NCBI GenBank assembly: GCA_022393335.1 | Contig: JAJEKB010001078.1 | Location: 150,990-214,989, forward strand | Reading direction: 5' to 3' | Origin: Macrotrachela quadricornifera | Taxonomy: Eukaryota > Rotifera > Eurotatoria > Philodinida > Philodinidae | Length of the DNA stretch: 64,000 bases | In this document: positions 15,858-32,257 of the stretch, piece by piece | Layout of the letters: every line of letters begins with the position of its first letter | Position numbering within the stretch: position 1 is the stretch's first letter | The notes under the pieces: model-generated | Told to the model about the DNA's origin: nothing | The model's database searches: none | What the model saw: the letters and a program-made list of their open reading frames with translations, nothing else | Program-made: the position numbers and the translations under genes

Positions 15858-17995
15858 ATGGGTATTCGAGGTTTACAAACGTTTGTTGAACAAAAATTAA
15901 ATTTACTTAATGAAATTGAATTACATGATTGTAATGTTTTATTTGATGGTAATTCGATTTACCATCAAATGTATAATGAATGTCATTTAACTTGTTTATT
16001 TGGTGGTGAATATGATAAATTCTATCGTTATTGTAAACAATTATTTGAATCATTTCGTATTTGTCAAATAAAGTATGTATATATAAAATTATATAATTTA
16101 TTTTTGTATTTTATTAATTACATATATATATACGTATGTATTTCAAGCGTAATTGTTGTATTTGATGGTGCTCGAATTAATGATCGAAAATTAACTACAA
16201 CACTTGAACGATCAAAAAAACGTATTGATTATTCAACTAAATTAAGTGTTAATATTGATTTAAGTCCATTATTATTACGACAAACATTTATTAATGTACT
16301 TGATCAAATGAATATTCCATATATATCAGCATTAGGTGAAGGTGATGATGAATGTGTATCATTAGCAAATCATCTTAATTGTTATTTAATATCACGTGAT
16401 AGTGATTATTATTGTTATAATTTATTAAAAGGTTATATACCATTTGATTATGTTGATATAAATCCAATTGAAAAAGATTCTTATTATTATTTATCAGCAC
16501 AATTATTTACAATAGATTCCTTACTTAATAAATTTCCTGGTTTAAATCATTCAACACTTTCATTAGCTTGTTGTTTATGTGGAAATGATTATATTAATGG
16601 AAATTTAGTTGCAACAATATTTAATCATATTATTGCAACTGTAGAAAAATCAAAAGGAAATAAAATTAGTAAAAAAAATCGAACAAAACATTGGTATTCT
16701 ATGCAATGGATGAAAAATTTCGATGATATTGATATAGCTTTTCAAAAATCACTTGAACCAATTAAAACTATATCAGAAAAAACTAAAATTGAAATGAAAC
16801 TTCGTTTAGCAGTTCAATCTTATTTAAATCCAATGGATACACTTATATATCGTTTTGCTTCATCAACTAATCAAAATCTACTTAAAAATCCTCATTTTAA
16901 TCAATTAGCTCAAGATTATATTCATACACTTAATATGGTAAAGAAAAAAGAATATTTTATGAAATGATTTGTTTTTATTTAAAAATTAATAAAAATATTT
17001 TTCTTATTTAGAATGATGAACAAATTCGTATTCATATTAATAATGATTCATTAATATTAAAAAGTAAATTAAATCATTCTATTCCAATATTTTTAATTGA
17101 TAATTTAACTGATCTTCGTTTATCTGAATCATTTATTGAAATTCTTATTCATCGTCGTCTTATTTGTTCTGCACATGTTGAACTTGAACAAGAACCATCA
17201 ATATATGTTCAAGCTATACAAATTATTTTACCATGTTTAGCTATTTTACTTCAATGGGATAATGAACAAGATGATCAATCTGTTGTTATTTATCATCGTG
17301 TTTTTAAACAACTTAAACCATGTATTTATTCTCTTGATGATTATAATAACATTGATCTTAATAAAATAAATTCTTTATCAATTAATGAACGTCAAGAATT
17401 TATTTGTAAATGTTTAAAAATATCATTTACAGAACAAAAAGAAAAATATAAACATATACATTCTGATTATCATTTTTGGTTAATGATTATTGAATATTGG
17501 TATATTAATCGTAATCTTTCACCTGTTTATCTTTATGCTATTATTATTTCTTTAATAAAATCTATTTGTTTAAATGATAATGAAAATTTTCATTCGGAAA
17601 ATATTCAACCATTATCATTATCAATAGATGATAATCGAAATTCTACACAAATTGATCCAATAATACGTCGTACAATAATAACAAAATTAAAAAATTTATC
17701 GAAAAAAGTATATGATTTTAAAAAATTTGATTGTAGTATTATACATGAATTTAATTGTTTACAAACAATATATATGTTTAGTATTAAAGTTAATGAATTT
17801 TTTAATCAACCATATAATTATAAAATTTATCCATATTATTTTTTATGTGGATCATTTTTTTATGCATTTATTGAACATTATGAAACAAAACGAAATTTAT
17901 CTGATGCATTAAATGATCTTTTTCAAAAGGAAACAAAAATTTTAACAATTATTAAAAATTTATTTATGGTTATTTCAAATGATAATGAATTTTAA
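15858..17995 (+). CDS. ASTE1: Asteroid homolog 1, XPG/FEN-fold nuclease-like protein
   Basis: Three exons (15858-16072, 16148-16937, 17012-17995) encode 662 residues, near the usual length for the family. The start MGIRGLQTFVE is the canonical XPG N-region opening. The acidic metal-binding positions of the FEN/XPG fold can be read in order: LFDGN, VVFDGA, ALGEGDDE, SRDSDYY and CGNDYI. They therefore appear intact, which predicts a metal-dependent structure-specific nuclease. The C-terminal half (exon 3) is a helical asteroid-type region. Asteroid was named from a Drosophila eye phenotype; human ASTE1 has been linked to processing of DNA ends during repair. An in-frame reading through intron 1 exists, but splicing at 16072/16148 restores the beta-strand before VVFDGA. 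Confidence 0.93.
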
Positions 17996-19568
17996 AAATT
18001 TATTTTTTTATTTAAAATTTCATTAAGTAGTAAGCATCAAAAATAATATATGAAATTAATATTATAATACGTTCATACTTAATTCGAGACGGAAAGTATT
18101 AAATGTGTGCGTCATAAGGAAACAACAAGTTTCTTTTTACAAGAAAATTTTTAGAGAATAAATGACTTTTCTGCAATATATTTAATTGTATATGATAAAG
18201 AAAAAAGAATCATTCTACACATACTGTGATGTAAACAATTTGGAAAATAGAAATAATTAACTTATGATTGTGAATGAGAATGTGTAGACTGGAGGATTTT
18301 TTAAAAAAACAGTAGGCTAACGCCAACGTTAAATTATGAATAAAAACTGAAGTCAAGCTGATTGTTAGAAAAGAAATGACAGAAGAATATATATATATAT
18401 ATATACGTCAGATACAGAAATAGTCTGAGTATGAGTTTTCTCTAATGACGTCTCTTCTTTTTACGTCAGAAACAACTTATTGTGTCTGAAGAGAACGATG
18501 CATTTCAGATGTCTTTTCCCTTAAATATTACATGCGTAGGTTTGTTTTACTAAAAAAGATATTTCGAATAATTCAAATGTAATAGTGAAGGTATTTTAAT
18601 TCTATATAGAAAACATGAAAAAACGTTCTATTTACATAGAGTGATAATAAAAAATAATGATTTATTTTTCTGTAATATATCATAATAATAAAAATTTTTC
18701 TAAGAGCTGTTTATTATTATTTGTGACAATAACAATAAGGCTCATTTTAACAAAAAAGGTGGATGGATATTTTATGAATGATTTTTTATTAGTACCAAGA
18801 TAGAGAATTGACGTCATATTGAATCATAGATTACAGAATATTTTTAATTTTGATGTTTTTGAAAAGATATCTATCTCTTGAGTTGTTTACAGTGAATATT
18901 GGATCTGCATTCACATCGATTATTAGCGATCTATAAAAGTACAAGACATTTTGATGTTTTGATTTAATCATTCAAGAGAATCCTCTTTCTTCTTTCTAAA
19001 ATAGGTTATTCAAAACATACCTATTTACCTTTTTTTATTGAAATGAGTATTATTGTTATTATCACACATCATAATAAACAGCTATTAGCAAAATTTTATT
19101 ATTACGATATATCATAGAAAAATAGAGCCTTGTTTTTACTATCATTCTATATGAAGAAAACGTTTTGTCAAGCGTTCTGTACGAAATTATTATATTTTTT
19201 CACTATTACTTTTAGATTAACTTTGTAAGAGTCTAGTCGAATAAATCGATTTACATTTTGATAAATTCGATTTCAAGGGTATACATTCATATGAAACGAT
19301 TCTTTTTACTCCTATTGGCTTTGAAATAGGTAATAGATTTATCTTTTAATTTTATATTTATATAGAAATCAATGGTGATAAAATTTCGAAAACAGTTACC
19401 GATGAATTTATTCATAGCATCATTTATAATCATCTATTGAACTTATTAATAAATCTCAAATATAAATATACAATCATGAAGCTTTTTTTCAAAAAACAAA
19501 AAAAAAGAATAGAAAATGTGATACTTAACATTTGTTTGTTTGTTGTTTTTTTGTTTTTGTTTTTCTAG
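17996..19568. other. Intergenic, no gene seen
   Basis: About 1.6 kb of AT-rich DNA with a short (AT)n run near 18389-18404. It ends in a T-rich tract and acceptor-like ttttctag immediately before the next start codon. Confidence 0.5.
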
Positions 19569-20788
19569 ATGGAACAACAAAAAAATGGTGATAATTCTTT
19601 TAATAATTCATATCCTGAAAATGTATTAAATTTAGCAAATAATCAAATAAAGGAAGCAATATCAAATGCATTAAATTCTTTAATAAATATTCTTTCATCG
19701 CCATGTATTTCTCTTACAACAAGAGGATCAATATTGACAACATCTTTTCAAGATCCATCTATTTCAACACCAAATCATTCATTTCAATCAAATGTTTCTA
19801 TACGATGTCGATCATCAAGTCGAAATGATAGACGTGAAAGAAAAATTCTATTTCATAATACAATTCCACGTTGTTCATTACCAGCAACAAAAAATGATCT
19901 TGTTCAATATCAATCATGTTTATTATCCCATCAACAAACAAATCAAACACGTTGTCGATCTTCTCAAAATATAAATAATACTAATAATTTAAATCGAACA
20001 TTTGATATTCAATATTCATTTAGTTTAAATCAACCATGGTTAACTAAAATTGATAAACAACGACATAATTTAATTAGTATTCAAAATTTTGTCAATGAAT
20101 TAATTGAACATTCAATTCGAGCTGCTTTTCTTCAGGTTTATTTAAAATAAAATAAAAGTTTGATTTATTTTTTTCTTATAGATTGATTATCAAAATATAA
20201 CAAATAATAATACATTAATCTATGAAGAGGATACATCATGTGTTCTTTTTGATTGTTCACCATCATATGTTCCTATTGAACGTTTTCAAACAATAAATTC
20301 TTATATTGATAAATTTATTCATTCAACTATTGAACAATCAATTGAAACTATATCATCTTCAAATGACGATTTGATTGATCGTTTGTCAAATCGTCTGACA
20401 GATGATGTTATAACTGATGCTTTATCTACTATAATAGATGATGAAATATATTCGAAATCTCTTTTAACTGATGATGAAAAACATTCACGAAAAGCTAAAA
20501 AACGATCAGCAGGAACAATACGATTAATAAATAATGAAAATAATGAATCTCAACCAAGTTTATTTCATCAAATACGACATCGTTCATCATCAGCATATCG
20601 TTCTATAACTAATACAAATAATACAAAACGAGAAACAATTGATTCTATGGTAAATAATATAGCACAACAAATTTATAGTGATTCATTCGATGAATTACGA
20701 CGGTAAATATCTTCTTATGAATTATTTAATTTTATTGAAAAATATTTTTTTTTGTTGTAGAATTTTGACAACAAATAATGGCAAATAA
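19569..20788 (+). CDS. Orphan protein with repeated AKAP-like amphipathic helices
   Basis: Three exons (19569-20135, 20182-20702, 20761-20788) encode 371 residues. The protein is mostly Ser/Asn/Thr/Arg-rich and probably disordered. Predicted amphipathic helices interrupt this at about residues 27-39 (IKEAISNALNSLI), 175-187 (VNELIEHSIRAAF), 231-243 (IDKFIHSTIEQSI), 261-274 (LTDDVITDALSTII) and 346-361 (VNNIAQQIYSDSFDEL). Four of them fit the hydrophobic-xx-two hydrophobics-xx-two hydrophobics spacing of helices that dock on the PKA RII dimer; the one at 261-274 keeps only its C-terminal part (VI-xx-AL-xx-II), with the leading Leu one residue too far. A Lys/Arg cluster (SRKAKKR) lies at about 291-297. 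The helices are seen in the sequence; PKA anchoring is an inference, and other coiled-coil partners are possible. The start codon directly follows an acceptor-like site. Confidence 0.75.
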
Positions 20789-21005
20789 ATATTTTTTCTT
20801 CTTTTCTTTTTATCTGTTGATAATCATTTGCAACTTATACGCAACTTTTTCGTTTCTCTCGCTTTTTTTTTCATTTCTGTGCATCTATCATTTTTATTCT
20901 TAAAGTTTTCTTCCGGTTTTTTTTCTGTCTCTTTGATTACTTGTCAGATTTATTTCTGCAATTACTTTTACAATTCGCAACAAAAAAAAAGACAATATTT
21001 TAGAT

Positions 21006-25047
<4,042 letters not shown>

Positions 25048-28030
25048 ATAACAACCATATAGGACACATATTTTTCGTTGTTCGTCATATAAACAATTAT
25101 GTATTACAGTGATCTCTTTTTCTTATTTATCTTCATTGTAATGCTATTATATTAGGATGTAGTCATCGATGCATTTTTGATCTAGTTTCCACATACGACT
25201 GAAATATCATCGAACAGATATATGTCTAACGCACTATAGATTTTTTGATTGTCATTTAATTAGATATTTAAGACGGATATATATGTTTACTCACACATAT
25301 CTTTTTCATTTGGCATTTTATTTATTATTAGAGCACATAAAATCACTATTGTTCGCTATCATTCATATATTTACCATGTACAATCATCTCATATTCAAGA
25401 TAACAGATAAATTGCTATGAAACGTTATTGCAATTTGTTAAAAACTATTGACTAAACTCGATTCTCTTGTATCATAGGCATAAGCTCAAAGTTTTTTTAT
25501 ACAGTTTTTCCGCAGGTAATGCACTCACTCATTATTGATGTTCGGATTGCCATAACTGAAGAGTAATACCTAACAAAGATTTGAAACTCATAGCGTTAAT
25601 AGATAATTGAATGATCTATTTCTGCTAAAAATTAAGCTTTATTTAGTCATACTATCACAGTTTAGGCATTAAAAAAATCATGATAGCACACTTATTCAAA
25701 AGACCCCTTGCTGCAAAAAAGTTTATATTCATGCGAATTTTTGTGTGTTAAAGGAAATATTGTCATATGAATTTGGAGCTAAGAGATGATAGGCATCATA
25801 ATCATTGCATCCGCTTTTCGAAAGCTTATCTCTATGAAGAACTATTACTACAGCATTCCAATAATGCACTCAGAAGACGTTTGGAAGATTTTCTAGTTTC
25901 AAGATTTATCCACCAAAATTTTGTTCAAAGAATTCTTGCACAACTCAAGACGAATTGTACAGTAAATTTTCTTTATATCTTTCAAAAACAATACACTTTC
26001 CCGTTATAACAATATGACGAGAAACAATTTTATAAAAGATCTGCTGCTCAATTCCAGGGCATCTCGAAATTGTGTCATTTAAGGAATGCGTATAATTTTA
26101 TTACTAAACAAGTTTGATCTAATATGTTTTTTTATGTGACAGTTGAAAGCGTAGTATTGTTTTTATTTTGTCAAAAAGTTGCTCAGTAATATTTTGTCTA
26201 CATTTAAATGAATTTATATTGTTATTATTCGCATAGAAATATTATCATCTTCTACTTTTGCTGTATCAAGATTCTTTCGATATTTTCTTATGGACAGAAT
26301 GCAACCGTATCAATTCTAATGGCAATAAGAGTCATGAAATCGTTCAATGCCTTGATTTCATCAATTAGCAAATTTCTCGCTGTGTCAGGAAATCTGCTTG
26401 CTCGAAGCGTGCTAGTTAGTCGATCTTCTCAAAAAATGCCAAATAAACTATTATATAAACGCCATACTGAACGTTAAGGATATAAAGTCTATAATAACCA
26501 TATAAATTCAATTAAATATAGGAAAAACATTACTCTCCATTTTCTGACAAGGGAAAAATGCTACATGTTTATGTTACAGCTAAAAGTTATAGCCTTTAGA
26601 AGAGTATATGGAACATTGTATTCGACAAAAACAACTTTATGTCCTTCTCCTTCAAATAAAAAAATTTAGTAATAGTATTTCTTAAGTGGACATGACTTTA
26701 GCGGCAGTTTGTAAAAAGATAGACTGTTAAATATTATCATCAGATTATGAAAATAACGTCTAATTTCCTAGTTGTCAATGAAGTTGTGTCGTCTGCTACT
26801 TTGCTATAAAGAAATTTTCATCATAGAATGATGAATCAAAAACACTGGATAATTCGCAGTCATATACCTTGCACACCTTCAAGATGAAGTTAGCTAAATT
26901 GTAGTAAGTATTGTGTTAGCATTCGTATCAAAAGAGTACAAAAATGAGCACAAAGATCATGATCAATTGTCTAATCCACTGTTGGACATGCAATGGCCTT
27001 ATGAATACGCTATCATTCTTTTTTCTAAAAAGTGCATATGATAGGCCGTCAAAACTACCTAAAAATAAATGGTTTCCTTTTGAAAATGTCTCATGTACTG
27101 GAGCAATAAGTTTAAAAAATCTTCTGAATGTTTAACGCACTCGTCTCTCTTTTGATAAAGTTTTGTGCCATAACCTTTTTTTTTAATTAAGAAAGAAGAT
27201 AGTATTTTATTAGATGCCATAAAATAAAGTCTATTTATTAATAATTCTTTTCATACTGTAGCTATCTCAAATTAAATTTCAAAATATCTGGTAAGAACTT
27301 TTTCGTAGCACTATTAAAATACACAATAATAAAATCAAATCATACATCATTTATCAATTCTCTACTCTTTTTTTTTCAAATAGAGCAAATGAAAAAACAA
27401 GACTCATATTCTTATACAGTTAAATGTATTCAACAAACTGATCATGCTTAAACTCGAGAAGTCTGGACTACAACTTTGGCTCCCGTGGTTTACCGTTAGC
27501 CGGATAAGATGTATACAATTATATTCATAGAATAAAATTTCATCTTATTAGTACCCCTAACTATTTTTCAAAGAGACTTTATTTTCCGTAATTATGTTTT
27601 AAAAGCAATGGAACGATGATATTACTATTTCTTTTCAATCTCAAATCTATTTCCATTTTTGCACACTAACAATTTCTCAACGAAATATAATGTAGACAGC
27701 AATGTTGAAATACTCAACATGAAGACTTAACGAATATTTATAGATGACGCTAGTATTTAGTTTTTATTTATTAAGTTTTTATTAAAAAAAAAGAATTAAT
27801 AGAAAGAAAAAATTTTAAAAATTTAGAATCATATCTGTTAACAATCAATAATATTCGATTTAGAGCGTTACTATTCGTGATAGAAGTATGATGATTCATC
27901 GCTTTCAATGTGTTCCTGACCTGACTTACATTTCCCAATATACCATTTTGTTTTGCTTTTTTTAACAAGTTGTTTCTTTTATTTCCTATTTTAGATAGTA
28001 AGTTATTACTCTTGCTCAAGTATTGCAGTG
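25048..28030. other. Intergenic, 3 kb, no supportable gene
   Basis: This starts with the PCCA 3' UTR. Short open frames at 25767-26009, 26208-26477 and 26944-27135 show no recognisable domain or splice continuation. They could be decayed transposon or gene remnants. An acceptor-like ttgcag ends at 28028, 2 nt before the erlin start. Confidence 0.4.
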
Positions 28031-31000
28031 ATGGTTGTCAAATGGTTAACTGTTTTGGGAGTTGCTGCCGCTTTCTTTGCTCTAAGTATTCATCAAATAC
28101 CTGAAGGACATGTTGGTATATATTACAGGTAAATAAAATTAATATTTTTCTTGATTGATAATATCAACAATTTATTTATTTGTATTTCAGAGGAGGTGCT
28201 CTTCTCACATCAGTGACTGCACCTGGTTATCATGTCATGATACCATTTTTAACAACGGTTAAGATTGTTCAAACAACTTTACAAACAGATGAAGGTAATA
28301 TATTGAACAAATAAAAGAATAAAAAAAAATTAAAAAAGAAATTTTCTTTAGTAAAAAATATTCCTTGTGGTACAAGTGGTGGAACAATGATTTATTTTGA
28401 AAAAATAGAAGTTGTTAATATTTTAAGTCGAGATGCCGTCATTGAAATCGTGCGAAATTATACAGTTAATTATGATCGAACATTAATATTTGATAAAATT
28501 CATCATGAAGTTAATCAATTTTGTTCGGTAAATACTAAGAAAAAAGCCATCTAATTTTTTAAGAAGTATATGTGAATTTATTTAGGTACATACACTTCAA
28601 GAAGTTTATATTGATTTATTTTCAAGTATTGATGATCATTTAAAACGAACATTACAGAATGATTTAAATATATTATCACCTGGTCTTTTCGTTAGTTCAA
28701 TTCGAGGTAATCATTTAAGAGTTTTTAGCAACTAAATTAAATATAAAGCTAGCCTATACATATATATATATGTCGTGCCGAAGTTACACTCTTTGCCGAA
28801 GTTACAACTTCGACGGACGATCTTGCCGAAGTTATAACTTCGATGGACGATGTTGCCGAAGTTACAACTTCGACAAACATATTTTGCCGAAGTTAGGGTG
28901 AATAATAAAATAAATATCAACTATCAAGAAATCAACAATATCTTTCGTATTGTATTTTACAAATCAGTTTTTTTTCATCAAAACAATAATACAAAGTTTA
29001 TTTTTGAATACTATGACAAATATACTAGCGTTTTAGCGACAATAAATATTCATTCGACTTGTATTTTTACGTATTTACTGCGATACAGATCGAGAGGAGT
29101 TTACTAGATTGTAAAGATACAGCAATCTTTTATGAAACAATAAGATTATTAAAAATATTAACGATTTCAACGTGAAAAAAATTAACATCTTGTATCTTTT
29201 ATTCGTTCGAATATTCGCAAGTCTGTCATAATATTCAAAAATAAACTTTGTATTATTGTTTTGATGAAAAAAAACTGATTTGTAAAATACAATACGAAAG
29301 ATATTGTTGATTTCTTGATAGTTGATATTTATTTTATTATTCACCCTAACTTCGGCAAAATATGTTTGTCGAAGTTGTAACTTCGGCAACATCGTCCATC
29401 GAAGTTATAACTTCGGCAAGAATAATCGTCGAAGTTATAACTTCGGCAACATCGTCCGTCGAAGTTGTAACTTTGGCACGACATATATATATATTTGATT
29501 TAATGTGACTAATATGTGGAGTCTATTTATAAATTTAATATTTTACAATTTTCATTTAATAATAATCTCATTTACTAATGTATGCGTACTGATAAATAAC
29601 AAATGACATACATTAATGATTTATTGGTTGTTCCAAAAGTTTAAAATATTAAATTCTTGTAAAAAGATAAGAGAGAATTCATTCTTAGGCATACATTAAA
29701 GCCAAAATTCTTGATATTGAAGTAATGATTTTGGTTTTGAGATATTGAGAACAAAAATTACAACAATTTTCTGTGAATCTCTATTAAAATTCAAGAAGCA
29801 TTGTGATTAATATTAAAAGAAAAAGAATATAGAGTTGACAGTGTGACAAATATAAGTGACAAAGTGATGCTAACGAACATTACTATTCTTGATATTATCT
29901 TGAATGAAAATGCTGGGACTGACATCTGTTGTGAGATGTTTTTTGTATTGTTTTGTTTTTAAAGTTCAGAAATCAAATGTATTACTTCTTGTAGATGAAA
30001 TCGAATGGGCGATATGAGATCTCTAAGTAAGAGAACGATGATGATTAATGAACATTTTTTAAGGCATCTGAAGTGGTATAAGCTCCTGTTCTTTTGCTCA
30101 TTTATGCTGTAGCTGATCCACAAAATTGTAAAATATTGACAATTGCTTCATGCTCTCGAAATCATTACCTATCGAGATTTTATAAGATTGCTGAATGTTG
30201 ATTGTTATACACAGCATTTCTTTAGTTCTAAACCTAATTTTTTCCTATGTTTGTAACACCAAAAGGTAGACAAGCATTAAGTTATAAATACATATCACTT
30301 TCTTAACATTGGTACGAACTGAGTATAATTTTATTTCCAGTGATAACTTAGAAAATATCGCTTGAATATATGTAATTTGATGTGTGTATTCTTCGGCGTT
30401 AGAAAAATACAAAAAAATATATTTGTTCGAAACCTATGAAATATTCGTTATAAAATCAATATCATACTTAATATATAACGAAATATATGAGTGAATAATA
30501 AAATCATTTAAAATAGAATCAGTTAAATTTCAAAGTACATATAAATGATATTAATTATACTACAAATTGTACTACCATCATTTCTCGGAAAGTACCTGTT
30601 TTTTTTCTGTAAATATGCATTCCATGAGCTAAACTGAATGAAAATAATTGTTTGTTTAATATTGAGCCAAAGGATTATATTTCAAACAAACAAAGATAAT
30701 AAAATATATAGAAATACTCCATGAATTTATCTTTACCAAATCCTTTTTTCTAATATCTCAAAACCAAAACTTCAATTAAAATCAATACTAAATCCACATC
30801 AAAATCAATATTGGTTTTGACTCATACCTGTTCACTCGTACTTTCATGATCAAGAATTTCTCTAATTTAGTGAGCAAGTAATCTTAGTCATTTAATACTA
30901 TCTATAGATTTTCATGTACATGATTGATAGGCCACATATGTTATCAATACAGTTAATAAGAATAACTTTGACATTGAAATTAAAACTATAGTTTGATATG

Positions 31001-31677
31001 ACTGAATTACTTTCCTATTAATGATAAAATTTCAGAAATATGCGTCGTAGATTGTTTTTTATAAAAATTAAATAAGTACTTTATCAGTTAATAGAAAAAT
31101 TCGACTTCATTTTCTCATTAAACATGTGTCATTTATTGTTTATTTAAAGTAACAAAACCAAAAATTCCTGAAACTATTCGTCGTAATTATGAAACAATGG
31201 AACAAGAGAAAACACAGTAAGTATTGTATCTTTAAGTTTATAGAGCAAAGAATAATATTATTTAGATATATGATAACAACTGCTCATCAAAAGGTTGTCG
31301 AAAAAGAAGCTGAAACTGATCGTCGTCGTGCTGTTATTGAAGCTGAAAAATTAGCACAAGTAGCTAAAATTCAATATGAACAAAAAATTCAAAGCAAAGA
31401 AAGTGAAAAACGTATTGCTGAAATTGAAGCTGAAATGCATTTAGCCAGAGAAAGATCATTAGCCGATGCAAATAAATATCGAAGTGAAACAGAAGCTGAA
31501 TCAAATAAAAAGAAATTAACACCAGAATTTCTTCAATGGTCAATGTATCAAGCATTAGCACAAAATACAAAAATCTATTTTGGAAATTCAATTCCAAGTA
31601 TATTTACAAATAGTGAGGAAATAGTTCATATAGGAAAAAAATTAAATGAAAATCAAGGAAAACAAATTACACCTTGA
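28031..31677 (+). CDS. ERLIN: Erlin (SPFH-domain ER lipid-raft protein)
   Basis: Six exons (28031-28128, 28191-28294, 28352-28527, 28586-28706, 31150-31216, 31266-31677) encode 325 residues. Residues about 5-21 are a hydrophobic N-terminal membrane anchor. The SPFH/prohibitin domain follows ([56 protein letters not shown]), then a coiled-coil rich in Glu/Lys/Ala ([20 protein letters not shown]), then LTPEFLQW and [12 protein letters not shown] near the C-terminus. Erlin1 and erlin2 form large ER-membrane assemblies that target activated IP3 receptors for ER-associated degradation and bind cholesterol-rich domains. Which vertebrate paralog is closest is not resolvable here. Intron 4 is 2443 bp against about 50-60 bp for the other introns, and carries a foldback element. 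Confidence 0.96.
28762..29494. mobile_element. Foldback element with palindrome-array arms, in erlin intron 4
   Basis: The arms at about 28762-29018 and 29224-29494 are near-perfect inverted copies, so strongly that the same peptide can be read from both strands. The tips share tatatatatgtcgtgcc and its complement. Each arm begins with tandem units of about 30 bp (left: 28793-28822, 28823-28852, 28853-28883; right: four units in 29365-29480). Each unit is centred on a 16-nt palindrome such as cgaagttataacttcg. The roughly 205-bp centre is single copy. There is no transposase, so it is non-autonomous. It resembles foldback or MITE elements with subrepeated termini. The flanking AT-rich sequence hides any short target-site duplication. 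Confidence 0.85.
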
Positions 31678-32257
31678 ATACATATTCATAGATTGATATA
31701 ATTTCATGTAGCCTGTGATATTATGTTGTTTTCTTATTTGCTTATGTCTTTATTTATATCATTGATTTTTTTCAACAGTTTTGTTTTTCTTGTGTTGTGT
31801 GATAATTATAAAATGACCTTTTCTTTGTGCTTTTTATTGCTGATGCAATTCTATAAAAACCTGTATAAAATCACATATTTTTTATTCTAGATGTAATTCG
31901 AGTTACTCAAGAATCAAATCTATCTTTGGTAAGTTTAATATAACAAATAAAAACTTCTTTTATATTTAATCGATATAAATGATAGAACAATTAACCTTTA
32001 GAAGTAGAAAACACATAATAAATTTTTTATTTCATTTCTTTGATACGCATATGTCAATATGTAATCGATGATCACTAGTGCGCATCAATATTGATCTGTT
32101 ATCATCTCATATTTCTTCTTCTTCTTCTTCTGCTTGATTCAGAAGTTTGAGCTATTTCATTTTTTTAATGATGAGAGAAAAATTGATCACGTAATCAGAA
32201 TATACATATATATGTATATTTATTGAACTTTTAATCATAATAATAAAATAAACTATC
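31678..32257. other. Intergenic between erlin and PINCH
   Basis: This holds 580 bp with the erlin 3' UTR and a cttcttcttctt run near 32115. Nothing else is recognised. Confidence 0.5.

Noticed and set aside
28800..28880. Resemblance of the palindromes to loxP-type recombinase sites (ataacttcg)
   Set aside because: Only a short core matches; spacing and arm length differ and no recombinase gene is present.
28850..29392. Two opposite-strand open frames (28850-29107 plus, 29075-29392 minus) encoding the same peptide
   Set aside because: The shared peptide is the inverted arm of the foldback element read from each strand; it is not a duplicated gene.
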